From assembly GCA_019722365.1 (NCBI GenBank), contig JADFUC010000804.1, forward strand, positions 1-64,000: DNA of 64,000 bases. Reading direction: 5' to 3'. The notes under the pieces were generated by a model. That model saw only the letters and a list, made by a program, of their open reading frames with translations. It searched no databases and was not told the DNA's origin. Both the position numbers and the translations under genes were made by a program. Each line of letters opens with the position of its first letter. Within the stretch, counting starts at the first letter, position 1. This stretch comes from Lithospermum erythrorhizon. Its lineage: Eukaryota > Streptophyta > Magnoliopsida > Boraginales > Boraginaceae. Below are positions 11,671 to 23,594 of this stretch, in pieces.

Positions 11671-12690
11671 TGTTAGAATCTAGTATGAATTTAATCGCGG
11701 ATGAACACCAATTCATACATCCCGGATTCTCAAAATAATGTAAATTAATCGAACATAAAATACGAATGTTTGAATAGAATTTTATCTGCAACGGAAGCGA
11801 GTCAACCCACCTCACGAAAAGCCTCGTGATTGTTCCTCCAAGATCCTCTCTCCACGCTTGTTCAACATCGAAAAGATGTCCTCTAGATTGCACACACCAA
11901 GCAGGGAACGAACCGAGAACTTGAACTTGCTGTGAGTTTCAGTGATGAAAATGAGAATTGGAAGAGAAAATTCTTCCAATTTTCCAAGGGAGGCGGCTAT
12001 CATTAGAGGGCGGAGGTTTTTTATGATTCTTATGGTCATGAAACCTAATCCTCTCTTAAATACCAAGTCCCAAAATTCCACTCGATAAGCAACTCGTTAA
12101 GAAATCAGTTTAACTCGTTAACTTAATTAGACCGTTATGAGTCTCTAATTAAAATAACGAGTTACCAAGTGAGTTACTCCTATTTTAATTAACTTAATGT
12201 TTTTCCATTAAAATACTAACGAAGTCACTATCGAATAGTTTATCAAGTTATTCATCGATTTTCACTGCTTAATTACTAAACTTGCAAGTTTAACCAATTG
12301 ATGTTCATCAACATATATATTTGATAACATATAAATATTGAGAATACATTTCTCAATATACATGTCTCGCTTAATTTCATTCATGAAATATTCAATATCA
12401 TTGTATGCGCTATGACCTTCTAGGCTCGTGATAATAGTAAGTTGTATAATAATAATAATGACTAATTACTATTATTATAACGATTAATGAGTAAGATCTA
12501 GCAATCGCCATAACCCTTAAATTATCATGAACCTACACTAGTAATAATATACCATTACTAAGCTAACACTAAGTTCCGTGAATCACATTTAACCAACCCG
12601 GTAAACGACCGATACAATTATCGCAACGGGCATAATAAAAAGTGGAATCAATTTCGCTGATTTCCAACAGGCGACCCACCGGACGCCGAG
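11671..12690 (-). mobile_element. LTR-like repeat, inverted copy A
   Basis: Read on the minus strand, this region ends in TCTAACA (at 11,671). It shows the same series of blocks as about 14,250-15,240 on the plus strand: TATC.CGAGC.T..AAGGTCA, ATACAA.GATAT.GAA.TTTCATG.ATGAAAT, AGTGA..TC.GTTAG, GATTAGGTTT, then GTGCAA.C..CTAGAG and AAGGAGG.TTCGTGA-like segments. The two copies are therefore inverted relatives. The family and its boundaries are not known to me. Copia-type LTR is the most likely class, given the structure. Confidence 0.55.
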
Positions 12691-14249
12691 CACGCGAAGG
12701 AGGACAAAATGCGCCGGAAAGACCGCGGCTCAGGAGCGCCCATCAAATTCCACAACGGACCGACTCAAGCTCGGCTCGGCCGGGCGTTACGCTTAGCTGG
12801 CAATTCATGAACGAAGTCGAAATAGTATACCGAGAGTAAACCAAAGAAGTTGAACTCAATATTACAATCTTTGGTCAAATAATTTGTAATTGTTGGCACG
12901 TATTAAAGAATATGCATTTAATAAGATAGATGTGTTTTAACACACTTTAATTGCGCTTTCAGAACCTCGCCTTAATAATAACACGGTAAATGGCTAACCG
13001 CCATATAAAACCCGAATGGTTTTTATATATACCAAACGAGTTTTGTCCTTGTTACACTTAACTAGTGGGTTCTAATTAACGAAAGGTAAGTAGGTATTTG
13101 AGAAATAAAGTGGACCCAAATGGTAATGTCCACGCTAGTGAAAGCTTATGGCAAAAACGCTTAAAAACCCATTTTGCCTACAAATGATATGAACCATAAT
13201 GATGATCTTAGCCATCGCCGATTCATGGTTGAGAGACCGAGCCGAGGGACGTGAACATACTGTGAAGTAGTCAAGTTGGCGACGTGATCGCAATCATTGC
13301 CTTCCGGTTTTGTGTATGTCTTAAAGGACCTAAGAAGCTCACGCAAGCCCAAGGGTCCACGCGTGACTCCCCATGTGTGCTACATCTCGTAGAAGCGATA
13401 TATTCTTATATGATTAAATCAATGTTTGATTTCACGAGATCGAAGAAGAAACTGAACGCATGCAAGGTTCACTGAGCGCTTATTTACTTCGATTGTTAAG
13501 TAATTGATTGAACAAGGTAATTCTTGTTTTACAATCTTGATTGTTAACTATATTATATGAATTTAGTTCATTCATATAGACATTTATTATTTCCACAAGT
13601 AGTTGAAATTAAATCCCAAGGTAAGTCTAAGCGCTTGGGGAGAGGCAACATGTGAACGCTGACAAAGCAGAACCTCTTCAAGTCTGGGAACGAAGATAGT
13701 CAATTTTCCCGGTCAAATAACGATGGTTGTGGGGGCAACAAGCATTTGATGACCAAGACAGTGATTGATTGATGATCAATTTTCTTGGATCAGCTTGCAG
13801 CTTGTAAGTCTAATAAATCTTATGGGTCACTTGTATAATCGAGGGTACCGGCTCGACCTCTACAAAATCATAGAAAATATGTATATCTCAGGCGCTTATG
13901 AATTTTCTAGAACTGGCTGGTTTAGCAATTTAGACTACAGATATAACTATCTATGTTATATGAATTGTGTGCTTTGACTATGTCAAAAGCCCACTAAGTG
14001 GGGGATCATAACGGCATATGTTAGGTGACACAGTAAGTATAGCAGTAGATGTTGATATATTATAGGAGATTTGTCCATCCTTGATATACAAGGTAGATCT
14101 CAGACCTCTCGGAGAATCATGGTTGATTATGCGCACCTGACGTTGTCGGTTTATTAGTATGGTTTCATAGTTCGAGTAAAGAAAGTCGTGGGTGTTTCAT
14201 GACACACTTCTTTATTGGCAATTAGCGATCAGAGATCGCGAGACAAAAA
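12691..14249. other. Spacer between the inverted repeats, no recognisable gene
   Basis: Starts with a GC-rich patch (12,691-12,800) related to 11,240-11,345, then AT-rich DNA. The short open frames at 13,161-13,475 and 13,765-13,977 lack recognisable domains, and I regard them as chance. Confidence 0.4.
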
Positions 14250-14877
14250 AATTATAAAATAATCATCCAAGGGCAAATGTGAGAGTCAAAAATCAATAGT
14301 TATTGGTTTCATTTATTATTTATCAAGGACAATTGTTGTAACAATTCATTTACTAGTTTATTAAATGTGATTACATAAACGTAACATTCAATCATAGTAC
14401 TTGTAACGACTTGTCCTGGCTCTCACGATAATACCGGTGGTTACGCTTATCATGATCTCATGTAATCGTTTATAATAATATTAATGGTCTATTATATTAT
14501 TATACGTGGTGCTATTATCTCGAGCTTCAGAAGGTCACACACATACAAGGATATCGAAGTTATATTTCATGTATGAAATAAAATGCTCAAGTAAATCGGA
14601 GACTTTATTGTAATCAGAATGTTCTCAATGAAATTCTCACATTGATAATATATAGTACAAATTGATAAACTTTGAATTAATTAATCAGTCGGGCTTAATT
14701 AATTTAATAGTTGATTGAGTTCGCAGTGAACTCTGTTAGCTATTTATTATTAATAACTTGTTAATGTTTATCTTTACTTAACCGTTTAATTAAATTAAAC
14801 GAGGCGCTCATTAAACTATTTCGCTAAGTAGTTAAAATAATAAACATTTAAGTGAGGCGATTAGGTTTATTATTACA

Positions 14878-14910
<33 letters not shown>

Positions 14911-15240
14911 AATCAAATTTAGCCTCCAGTGGATTTCTGGCCGCCCTCCCTTCGAGGAAGTCGAGTTCTTCTCAAGCCGCAAAACTTGATAGTTTTTTCT
15001 TTGATTCTTCCATCCAATCTCCCATGTTTTCTATCAAACCTAAGCATCGATTCAAAATTCTTTCCGGTGTGCAACCAACTAGAGACATTGTCTTTTTGTG
15101 ATGCTAGCAATGAGAATTCAAAGGAGGCTTCGTGAAAGTTGTTGGCGATTAATTCTTCTGCTGCACTGAAGTTCTGATTTAAATATATATGCATTATATA
15201 TTTTGAAGTTCTGATTTTATGCAATTTAAATGATCCTAGT
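14250..15240 (+). mobile_element. LTR-like repeat, inverted copy B
   Basis: Plus-strand copy of the repeat described at 11,671-12,690, with the same block order. It is interrupted by a (CAA)n microsatellite at 14,878-14,910 that the other copy lacks. Both ends are approximate. Confidence 0.5.
14878..14910 (+). repeat. (CAA)n microsatellite
   Basis: Ten consecutive CAA/ACA units. Confidence 0.98.
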
Positions 15241-15559
15241 ATGCATTTTGTTTAAGTTTTAAACAAGTTTTGCATAATATTTCAAGTACCACACCTTTCA
15301 AACTATCTTATGGTTCCCGATGGACTTTCTCCCATTCTTTTGTCATCCTGCTCAAGCCCTCTCGCAAGTCTCACATCTCTCTCCAACTAAAAAGAAGGAC
15401 TTTATTGCTAGAAAGGGTCCTAAAATAAATCACTTGCTCTTATGAGATTTATTGTTTCCTTTTTTTCTTTCAATTAAATCAAGATAGTATAAATAATTTT
15501 TTGCAAAACGATCAAAAGATTTTGTGATGACTCAGGTCGAATTATTAATTTTGGAAAAT

Positions 15560-17420
15560 TAAATATTTACTTTTAGCCCCTCTATCCCCACAAATAATAA
15601 AAATCAATTCTAAACCATTTAAACAGCAAACCTCCGATAGTTTTAGAGAAGAAGTTGGTATTTCCTTTGTAAAAGAAAAACTTTTCTATAATTTAGTTGA
15701 CAAAATAAAAGACTAAATTTAAGTTGGAAACAAATTTTAATTTTACCGGAAGAACTGGCCTCATTAAGTCAGCTTCAATCGACGGTTTACCCATTGTGGA
15801 TTTATAAATTAGCTACTCAATAAATTGACAAACTTTTAGCTAATTTTCTTTGGGGTGGTTCAGAATCAACAAAATTCACTCAATCAATCGAGATTTTCTC
15901 TCGCTTTAATAAAGAAGATGGAAGATTGGGGGATTCAAACACCGGCACCACTTAAATCTTGTCCTCGCAAGCAAAATGGTTGGCGACTCTTCAATCACTG
16001 ACTCTATTGAATACTATTTCAAATCCAAATACTATCCAAATACCTCCCCTATAAAAACAAAAAGAAAAAATAATCCATCTCGAAAATTGGCAATCATCCG
16101 ATTGAAAATTGGTAATGGTTTGAACATTAACATCCGGGATGACTTTTGGATTCCTAACCCGCTTTCACCCATCTCCAATCTAAAGTTAGCACCTCCCGAA
16201 TTAATGGTCAATATCGAACACCCCCTCTTCAAACAACTCTTCTCACAAGATGTTTAACATTATCCTCACGATCAAACCTACAGAAAACAATGATGATCCT
16301 AATTTTGCCTTTCCAAGACCTTTAAAAAAAAAAAGATATTTATGTTAATCCAATCAAAAATTCCATTGACATCTCAAAAAATTCCTTCAAACCTCGCAGT
16401 AATTTCTCAAAAAGACTTAAAAATATCTGAAGCTCAAGATCCCATAGAAAATTAAATTCTTCATTTGGAAATTGCTTTAAATCGCCTTCCCACCAAGATA
16501 ATTTATTCAGAAATCCAAAAAATGTATCACCACTAAATGTGTCTTTTGTAATCGAAAAATGGAATCAATCAACCAATCTTTTTCTCTTTCTTCTTTTTGT
16601 CCATTTGCAGCTTCACTTGAACCAAAGACAATCTCTTTAGTCCTTAAAATCAAAGGCAAAATTATAACATTTTTGATATCGTTTCTTCGATTATCAACTC
16701 AAAGAATGATTTGGCTAGCTCCCACAAGTTTTGTAGTATTCTTTGGACCATATGGCTAACCAGAAACGACCTCATTTTCAATAAAAGTTCAATGTCTCAA
16801 AGCAATGTTCTCAAACTTGCGCAGATTCTAAGTTACCTCGAATGTTGCTTCCACTAATATGTAACTCCATATCCAAATCCTCACAATAAAAGGTGTCATC
16901 CTGTCTTCAAAGAAGTTCACCCAATTAAAATCAATCAATGTTCAAGAACTCAGAAAAGGCGATATGCCAAAGATTCAGACGTATCTCCTCCGACTGTAAC
17001 CCGGTTGGTTGGTTAATATGTACCATAGATGATCTAGGAAACCATCGAAGGAATGAATATTTTTACACGCAATGCTAATTCATCCCGATATTGGAACTGC
17101 TGCCATCCTTTTCGCTGGGTAACAATCCTTGGGAAATACAAAACTAATCATGGTCTTTATTTTATTAATGATAATTTCACCCAGGTTGACTAGGCACTTC
17201 CTCAAGATCGAAGAAGCGAGATTGAAGTCCTGGCCAAAGAAGATCTCACACAAGCCATAAAGCTTATTTCGGCTCTGAACCCACATCGGTAGTTTTGTAA
17301 ACTTGCTTGATATTTCAATTAGTTCTTTCAATTTGATGGATTGTAATTTTTTGAATGTTAGTTGTAATTGCATACTTGATATAGTGCAAAACATTTGTAA
17401 TGATATTCTAATATTATTTA
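15560..17420 (+). pseudogene. LINE (L1-type non-LTR retrotransposon) ORF2 3' remnant
   Basis: Decayed end of the reverse-transcriptase ORF of a plant L1-type element. The post-RT region reads SSWK-type LSPGRTGLIKSA (about 15,730-15,790), LRGG-like sequence, and KYYPNTS then RLKIGNGLNINIRDDFWIP (frame 15,976-16,257), which matches the plant LINE block IGNGxxIxIWxDPWIP with Trp replaced by Arg. CVFCNRKMES and then FCPFAA (16,530-16,620) fit the zf-RVT domain. An RNase H-like tail continues to about 17,290. Frames change and stops are frequent. The first part of the element is missing (5' truncation is usual for LINEs). No poly(A) tail is evident. Confidence 0.75.
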
Positions 17421-17422
17421 TA

Positions 17423-17765
17423 TCTATACTATATATAACGCTAAGTAGCATGGGATTGACTACATAAACCTACCCAAATTAATGTATTTTCTATTTTACC
17501 TCCGATAATTTTTTTTTTTTTTATTTTAATTTTCATAAGAAGTTCTTCATAATAACCGCCAATACGACAAATTCTCCATAAACTAATACTATAAATATTA
17601 TCTACGTATCACTCCATAATTATCACCAAAAGAAAAATAAAAAAATCGCTTCACAAATTTTCTATCTTTATAAATCATTACTATAAATATTTTTAAAAAT
17701 TTATTTATTTTTTTCATTATAATTTCTGCTATAAAAGTAATAAAATAATTTTCTCATATAACTAG
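17423..17765 (+). mobile_element. Candidate short non-autonomous Helitron in the RABA1 upstream region
   Basis: Starts A|TCTATACTATATATAAC, a typical plant Helitron 5' end, and could end at CTAG|T (17,762-17,765), as the A|TC...CTAG|T rule demands. The GC-rich hairpin expected about 10 bases before CTAG is not visible, so the 3' end is doubtful. It sits between the LINE remnant and the RABA1 start, within 170 bases of the ATG. Confidence 0.3.
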
Positions 17766-17933
17766 TATGTTATTACAGATGTGCCGTATTCATTCATTGA
17801 GTTCACTTGACGCAGCAATTCCGATTTTGAATTTAAAAAACAAGAAGGATTAATAGGTCCCACATCTCTCAGGTTTTTAGTGCCTAACAGATTTTTCTCT
17901 AAGCATTCCTCCCTGAAAAAAGAGAAAAAGAGA

Positions 17934-19298
17934 ATGGGAGCATACAGAACAGATGATGATTATGATTACCTATTCAAAGTGGTATTGATTGGTGATTCTG
18001 GTGTTGGAAAATCGAATCTATTGTCAAGATTCACAAAAAATGAGTTCAGTTTGGAATCCAAATCAACAATTGGCGTTGAATTCGCCACACGCTCTATCCG
18101 CGTCGATGATAAAGTCGTCAAAGCCCAGATCTGGGACACCGCTGGCCAAGAAAGGTACACATCTATTCATTACATCTCTATATCCAATAAATGGATTGCT
18201 TCTTCTTGCTTTAATTGTATATGTACTTATTTATTAGATCTCAAAATGTGCTTCATTTTTTACTTATATTGATGTTGGTAGTTTAAATTTGTAGTATAGA
18301 TTTGATCTTGATGGTTAATTATTGAAAAGATTGTATATTGTTGAATGATATTAGCAACGTAGGGTGCAAGGTTTACAATGCAATTTATTTGGAATATACT
18401 AGTTGTAGTGATGAAGTGTTGGAAGAATTCATTATTGTGTTGTTTTTGGTAATTGGAAACTGATTGGTCAATGTATGTGTTGATCGATAGATCTTGAGAC
18501 TCAATTTTGAAGATAACAAATTACACCGGCGGTGTACTAATGTTTTTCAAGGCAATCCTTCAGCCCTCTCCATACATATGTTGTCCTGTTTGTGTTTTCA
18601 TGTAATAACGTAATATAATCTTTTGAACATCGAACATAGTTACTACATGTGTTTGAGTAATTCTCAAACAATTTGGTTCCACAATTCAGAAAGTGGGTCA
18701 ACGGGAAACCATTACTGTTAATGGTTATTCATGTCTAGCTCCCTTAACGTTTCGTTCAGAAATTGGGTGTTCATTATTTTCTTCTTGTAACAGTATTCTA
18801 CACACAAGATGACATTAGTCTCTATAAAATATTTTTTAGTTCGTAAATGCATCTATTTTCTATAGATACCGAGCTATTACAAGTGCCTACTATCGGGGAG
18901 CCGTTGGTGCATTGCTAGTTTACGATGTCACGCGTCATGTCACATTTGAAAATGTGGAGAGGTGGTTAAAGGAGCTTAGGGATCACACAGATAACAACAT
19001 TGTGATTATGCTGGTTGGAAATAAAGCCGATTTACGCCATCTACGAGCTGTTTCGACAGAAGATGCTCAATCGTTTTGTGAACAAGAAAATCTCTTCTTC
19101 ATGGAAACCTCTGCTTTGGAGTCATTGAATGTTGAAAATGCTTTCACAGAGGTTCTCACACAGATACACCGCGTCGTCAGTAAGAAAGCGCTGGAAGTTG
19201 GTGATGACCCTGGGGCATTGCCCAAGGGGCAGACAATCAATGTTAGCTCGAAAGATGATGTTTCGGCAGTGAAAAAATCTGGATGCTGTTCTGGGTAG
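17934..19298 (+). CDS. RABA1-type Rab GTPase (RABA1f-like), two exons
   Basis: Small GTPase of the plant RABA (Rab11) clade, which acts in trans-Golgi/endosome to plasma-membrane and cell-plate trafficking. Exons are 17,934-18,154 and 18,866-19,298. The 711-base intron (gtacac...tatag) is phase 2, splitting Arg74 just after WDTAGQE, the usual RABA intron position. The spliced product is 217 residues, full family length. G1 is GDSGVGKS (20-27), the switch I Thr is T45, G3 is WDTAGQE (67-73), G4 is NKAD (126-129) and G5 is ETSAL (154-158). The C-terminus, GCCSG, carries the double Cys (214-215) for geranylgeranylation. The sequence closely resembles Arabidopsis RABA1 proteins, best recalled as RABA1f; the exact paralogue would need a tree. 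The ATG is chosen because [15 protein letters not shown] matches the family N-terminus; an in-frame GTG upstream is not used. No key residue is missing. Confidence 0.96.
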
Positions 19299-20540
19299 AT
19301 GAGAATGTACTTCATTTGGTCAAAGGAGAATTTTCGTTGCCCTCGAGTGGGAGTGTTCATTTCCCTGTGGAGTGCCTACACGTATCATTGGTGACTGATT
19401 GTTTTGGCTATCAAGTGTGTAGTTCATATTAGAATTATTAAAATTTGTGTTAGGCCAACTACTTAAGTGGAATTTTTCTCTTGCATTATCATTTTCGTCA
19501 TTTGCTTTGCCTCTTGTAATATTACAGTATTAGACTCTGATAGATTAATTAGGAATTGACTCATATTTGGATTACTTTTTATATCTTAATGTTATTATCA
19601 TAATTCATGTAATAGCCGCGAAGGCTACGGACAAGGTTCTTTTAAATGAATTATTTATAAAAAGAAACTAGTATACCAAGAATTTCTTTCAATAACCTTT
19701 GTTTACCAAAAACGATATAGATATAATTCAATCTATCGCTCAAATTCACTTTGGATAAAAATAATACAGAAATGTATATTGTACTTGTTATTTAATTAAA
19801 CAATAGTCTTGAAATAAAATGAACAATAATTCATGAATCATGTATACGTCATTGGTGAAGAATGTGATGAGCTTGAATGAAGCCTCCTGTTAACTTGGAG
19901 AATCTTGCGGAGAGATGTGAAGTTTGGAACATATGGAGAAGGCTGATGACTTCGTACACGCTTAGATTCACTAACCTTAGTAACCAAGGCTTTGTTACAC
20001 TAATTACCTCATTCCATTGGCAACAAGTCCTAACGAAATTTAGGCATATAAAAGAGCATAGAAGCTCGATTTTACTTAAAAAATTCGATTTGAGGGCCGG
20101 TTAGATGCAGTTCGAGTCGAGGTCGAACTTCATTATTATGTTTGATCAGATTCAAACATCATATGTAATTCAAACTTCAAAGGCTCTATTCGGCTCCAAT
20201 TATATGCATTTTCAATTTTTTATTTAATTATTTTCTCATGACAATTTTTATCTGCGTTCGATATTTGAACCGGTCGAATAGAACCTTTGAATTTTTTAAC
20301 AGAAGCAAACTTTGTATTTTTCGGTTAGTTCGAATTTCAAGCCAAACTAAACTTTCGAATTGTTATATTCGAACTGATCTGAATCTTCATGAAATTCAAA
20401 AAAGTTTGACTCGTCTCACAACTACTAAAGATCATTAATTAAGCGTAAAAACAAATACAAGAGATTAACATGCTCAATTGATAACTAGTTAAAATAGAAA
20501 GCAGCCAAGAGAAGTAAGTAATATTTTACTACTTAATGAA
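19299..20540. other. RABA1 3' flank and intergenic DNA
   Basis: The 3' UTR presumably occupies the first few hundred bases; no canonical AATAAA was identified with certainty. From about 20,090 to 20,410 there are recurrent TTCGAA/TTCGAAC-like words (for example TTCGAATTTCAA, TTCGAATTGTTATATTCGAAC), common in decayed plant repeats. No gene is seen. Confidence 0.4.
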
Positions 20541-20552
20541 AATATATATATA

Positions 20553-20637
<85 letters not shown>
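20541..20637 (+). repeat. (AT)n microsatellite
   Basis: Uninterrupted AT dinucleotides from about 20,554 to 20,636, preceded by a short imperfect run. Confidence 0.98.
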
Positions 20638-20639
<2 letters not shown>

Positions 20640-21487
20640 ACTACTTTTGTTATCAAGTTGGAAGGAATTAATTTATTGGTAGTTAGTGATCCGTACCACC
20701 GCTATGGATATTATTATCAGCTTTTAATGCCACCACCTGATTTGCGATGACTCCGCGCCTAAAGAACTCAGCTAACCCTATTGAACAGCCTCATTACCTT
20801 ATCTCGGCATCGCCCTTCTTTCTTACATCGGGTTCTCGAAGATTGCCGTGTTATCGTCTGGGCCGGGTTCGGACTGCTCAAATTGCCGGACGAGAGCGCG
20901 CATCATGTAAGGCGATCACGCATAATTTCTGGACGACGTTTCAAGATTTCTAAGATATGAATGTACTAAATAACTAAAGGTACGAATTGAATATGAATTT
21001 GGAATTAAAGATAACGATTAAATGGGACAGACATTTATAAAAAGACTATGTTAGTCATAAGACACTCTTCTCTATGATCCCGGCTAATCGTCAATATCTT
21101 ACGTACCTTTGTAGCTACGTGGCGCCTTACCTACATGTAATATAACCCAATAGATGTGGGCCAACTTTATAGTATATATATCAGTTAGGTTATTTGAAAA
21201 ATGTCATATATCTTAGGAGTAATTTACAATCGATTAAGAATCAAATTAAAAGAAAATGTTAATTGATGAATTGGTCGACCAAATAACTAGTTAAAACTGT
21301 CCGTCGAATGACAGGCTAGAATGTCAACTATCGAATTTCAGGCCTAACTGTAATGCATCAAAATTATAGATACTAGATATTTTGTGCCTGAATTATATGG
21401 TTCCTACTAAAAATAATGGATGAACCTGCAACACTGTAATTACAAATTTAAAATAAGATAAGTACTTCCTTCCACAAACATCTGGCT
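20638..21487. other. Intergenic, nothing recognised
   Basis: No coding or TE terminus identified. The small open frame at 20,747-20,953 has no known domain. Confidence 0.4.
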
Positions 21488-21745
21488 TGACATGTTAACG
21501 AAAAATTAAAGCCGTATTCAATTCATACGAAGAGTGTGAGGACGTTGACCGCTTATATAGTTGGTCTCATTATAAATGAGTAATCACACTGCTGCCAGAC
21601 AAACGTTAACGTTATTCCTGCAATATAAATATATATTATTCCGGGAGAAATGGGCATTTGGGACTCGAGGTCTCGGGAGGTCTTCTTTGGATTCAAATAA
21701 AATATTACACCCCAAAATCAATATTTTGTTTTCGCACTCAAAAGC
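21488..21745 (+). mobile_element. Truncated copia LTR (LTR 1 of a three-LTR array)
   Basis: Collinear with the first about 255 bases of the LTRs at 22,298 and 29,882: TG start, AAATTAAA, GAGTGTGAGG, TATATAGT.G.CTCATTA.AAATGAGTAATCACAC, ATATAAATATATATTA, AAATAAAATATTACACCCC. Homology stops at about 21,745, where the sequence switches to the copia 3' leader. Confidence 0.8.
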
Positions 21746-22297
21746 CGACTGCAGATCCCAAGATCTAGTTCAACGGGACAACCTAATTGTAATCATAATT
21801 GAAATCATCATGGGGGTTCGACCTCACCCATTCCTTGGGATTTGAGAACAGCTGATAATTGCAGGGATAGGTCGGTAGCTTAGCTCTTAATGACTCTCGT
21901 GATAAAGATCGACGGAACATGGGAAAGAGTATCGCTGGTTACTCTATAACTTGGAGAAAGCTCACCTATGCGAGCTGTAGAGCGGCCGCTTAGAGTAAAA
22001 TGGGGGGCACATTATTCTCGAAACAACTCATAGAACTGCGCAATACCTGATGGCCAAACGGACACATTCATGAGAACTTCAAGAGTATCGTCAATACCTC
22101 GCGGTGTAGTATGTCGTTGTCTACCGAAAAAGAATGGTTCAAGGATCGCCGGGTCTACTGTGCTTTGGTTCACATGGTACATGCAAACACGAGGAAGGTC
22201 TGGCGGTCTCGGCCTACCTATCCTATGCAGCTGGCGTCAAGCATAAATATCACCAAAATTCGAAATTAAACTTTGTTTTAATTTCTTATTCATGCTG
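21746..22297 (+). mobile_element. Copia post-pol 3' untranslated segment (upstream copy)
   Basis: Collinear with 29,350-29,881, the segment between pol and the 3' LTR of the same family. Shared blocks include GATCCCAAGATCTAG, GACAACCTAATTGTAATCAT, GAAAGAGTATCGCTGGTTAC, TAGTATGTCGTTGTCTACC and ACTGTGCTTTGGTTCACATG. It joins directly to the LTR at 22,298 and lacks any pol in front of it. Confidence 0.8.
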
Positions 22298-22644
22298 GGG
22301 ATTGCTAATATGTCAATGCAAAATTAAAGGTACTCACCACATAGGAAGAGTGTGAGGGCGTTGACTTTATATAGTTGGTCTCATTAGAAATGAGTAATCA
22401 CACACTAATGGTGCGTTGCTCAGGACAAATGCAGAATGTTATTCGGGTAATATAAATATATATTAATCCAAGTGAGAGTCAGCCTCAGTCTTGAGGTCTT
22501 ATTTAAAATAAAATATTACACCCCAAAAATCAACATTTTGTTTTTGCACTTAAAAAGCGTAATGGAACCTTTAACATTCTTCCATGTAAGGCGGCTCTTA
22601 AATAAATTTTGTATGTCATGATTCATTTCGTGGCTGGCATGCAT

Positions 22645-22669
22645 CTATTAACTACTACATAGTTAATAG
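22645..22669. repeat. Conserved LTR hairpin
   Basis: CTATTAACTA-CTACA-TAGTTAATAG, a perfect 10-bp stem with a 5-base loop, about 35 bases before the LTR TATA box. An identical copy is at 30,233-30,257 in LTR 3. Confidence 0.9.
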
Positions 22670-22704
22670 TGAGGTCATGGACCGATCACCTCCTATACTT
22701 CATC

Positions 22705-22712
22705 TATAAAAG
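22705..22712 (+). promoter_or_regulatory. Copia LTR TATA box
   Basis: TATAAAAG in the context CTATACTTCATCTATAAAAGCC. The matching position in LTR 3 (about 30,296) reads TATAAAGCC. Confidence 0.6.
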
Positions 22713-23077
22713 CCAACCATCTTCTCCATCTCAAGATACTTAAAAAGAAAATATCATTTTACACAACAAAGTATTTCATCAGTGATAGCTCTACTTTTCT
22801 CGAAATACATATTAATCGCTAGAGTGCTTCTAAGGTTGTTGATTTTAAACCATTCAGATCCTGGGAAACAAATCCTTTCATATTACCATAGCACCTTCGG
22901 CAGAGAGGAATTTTGTTTTAGCGAGATCAGGTTCGCACAAGTTTGATGTGGCTGATGTTTTGTCTATTCACTTCTTGCTCAAAGTCTTCAAGTGTTTTGG
23001 TTTTTTATCTCGTCCTACAAATTAAAATCAATCTCTACAATACGTAACATAAACAAGAACTTTGAGATGGCTTCGAG

Positions 23078-23090
23078 TGGTATCAAAACC
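23078..23090 (+). other. Copia primer binding site
   Basis: TGGTATCAAAACC, one or two bases from the initiator-tRNA-Met complement TGGTATCAGAGCC used by most plant copia elements. Confidence 0.6.
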
Positions 23091-23176
23091 TCTGTCGAGC
23101 AACTCAATCCATTGATGCATCAAACGCTTATCGCTAACGCTTTCGATGGTTGACTTCGTTATTGTTTTCTACAATA

Positions 23177-23594
23177 ACTAATGGGCCGGACAAATTTCTC
23201 CGGAAAGAATTTTAAGCATCAGCTGAACAAATGATGCCTTTACCTCACAACTATGAGTCCTGGCCAAAATTTTGACCGGCGGGAGGCTCCTAAGCTTCAA
23301 GGCGAATCGAACATCTCAAGTGGTTGGCTGCTTTGTGTACGGGAAGTGCTGACTACCCATGTAGGAATTATATCCTCGAATGGATTGCCTGATGCTCTAT
23401 TTTCGGTGAGTCAACTCACCTAACTGCCAAATCGGGCCAGATGCTCTAGAGTACAAATACGTAACGCTAAGACGCCGAGTCAAGAAGTTTATCGCCGAAA
23501 TTTCTTGATTATAAGATAACCGACGGGAAATCTATAGGGCAATCAAGTTCAAGAATTGAGGTGATCTTCTCTGAATTCAAAGGTGGTGGATGGT
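23177..23594 (+). pseudogene. Copia gag, N-terminal half (split by LTR insertion)
   Basis: UBN2-type (Ty1/copia) gag. Readable landmarks: GxNFSGKNFKHQ (about 23,190-23,230), LTTM, EAPKLQGESN (about 23,285-23,315), NYILEWI/NGLPDALFSV (about 23,362-23,410), RVKKFIAE.FLDYKITDGKSIGQSSSR (about 23,475-23,555). These match the copia gag order ...LSDALY...AGAKKFIVGKFLDYKMVDSKSI. Stops and frameshifts are present. The coding is cut at ATGGT (23,590-23,594) by a solo LTR and resumes at 25,927. Confidence 0.85.

Larger units (their letters stand above)
22298..23075 (+). mobile_element. Copia LTR 2 (5' LTR of the gag-pol unit)
   Basis: About 0.75 kb. It matches LTR 3 at 29,882 along its length, including a TATA box (TATAAAAG at 22,705) and a perfect 10-bp-stem hairpin (22,645-22,669). 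The right end is set by the primer binding site at 23,078; clear homology to LTR 3 is lost at about 23,011, so LTR 3 may be 3' truncated. Confidence 0.75.

Noticed and set aside
14919..15224. Minus-strand 101-residue frame and its plus-strand shadow
   Set aside because: Falls inside the inverted LTR-like repeat, whose other copy does not keep the frame open.
17880..17933. Upstream in-frame extension of the RABA1 protein starting at GTG (MPNRFFSK...)
   Set aside because: Family proteins start at the MxxYRxDDDYDY segment. The extension has no counterpart and needs a non-ATG start, so it is 5' UTR.
18155..18272. Read-through of exon 1 into the intron as an alternative short Rab
   Set aside because: Canonical GT...AG with correct phase links to exon 2 and restores a full 217-residue protein.
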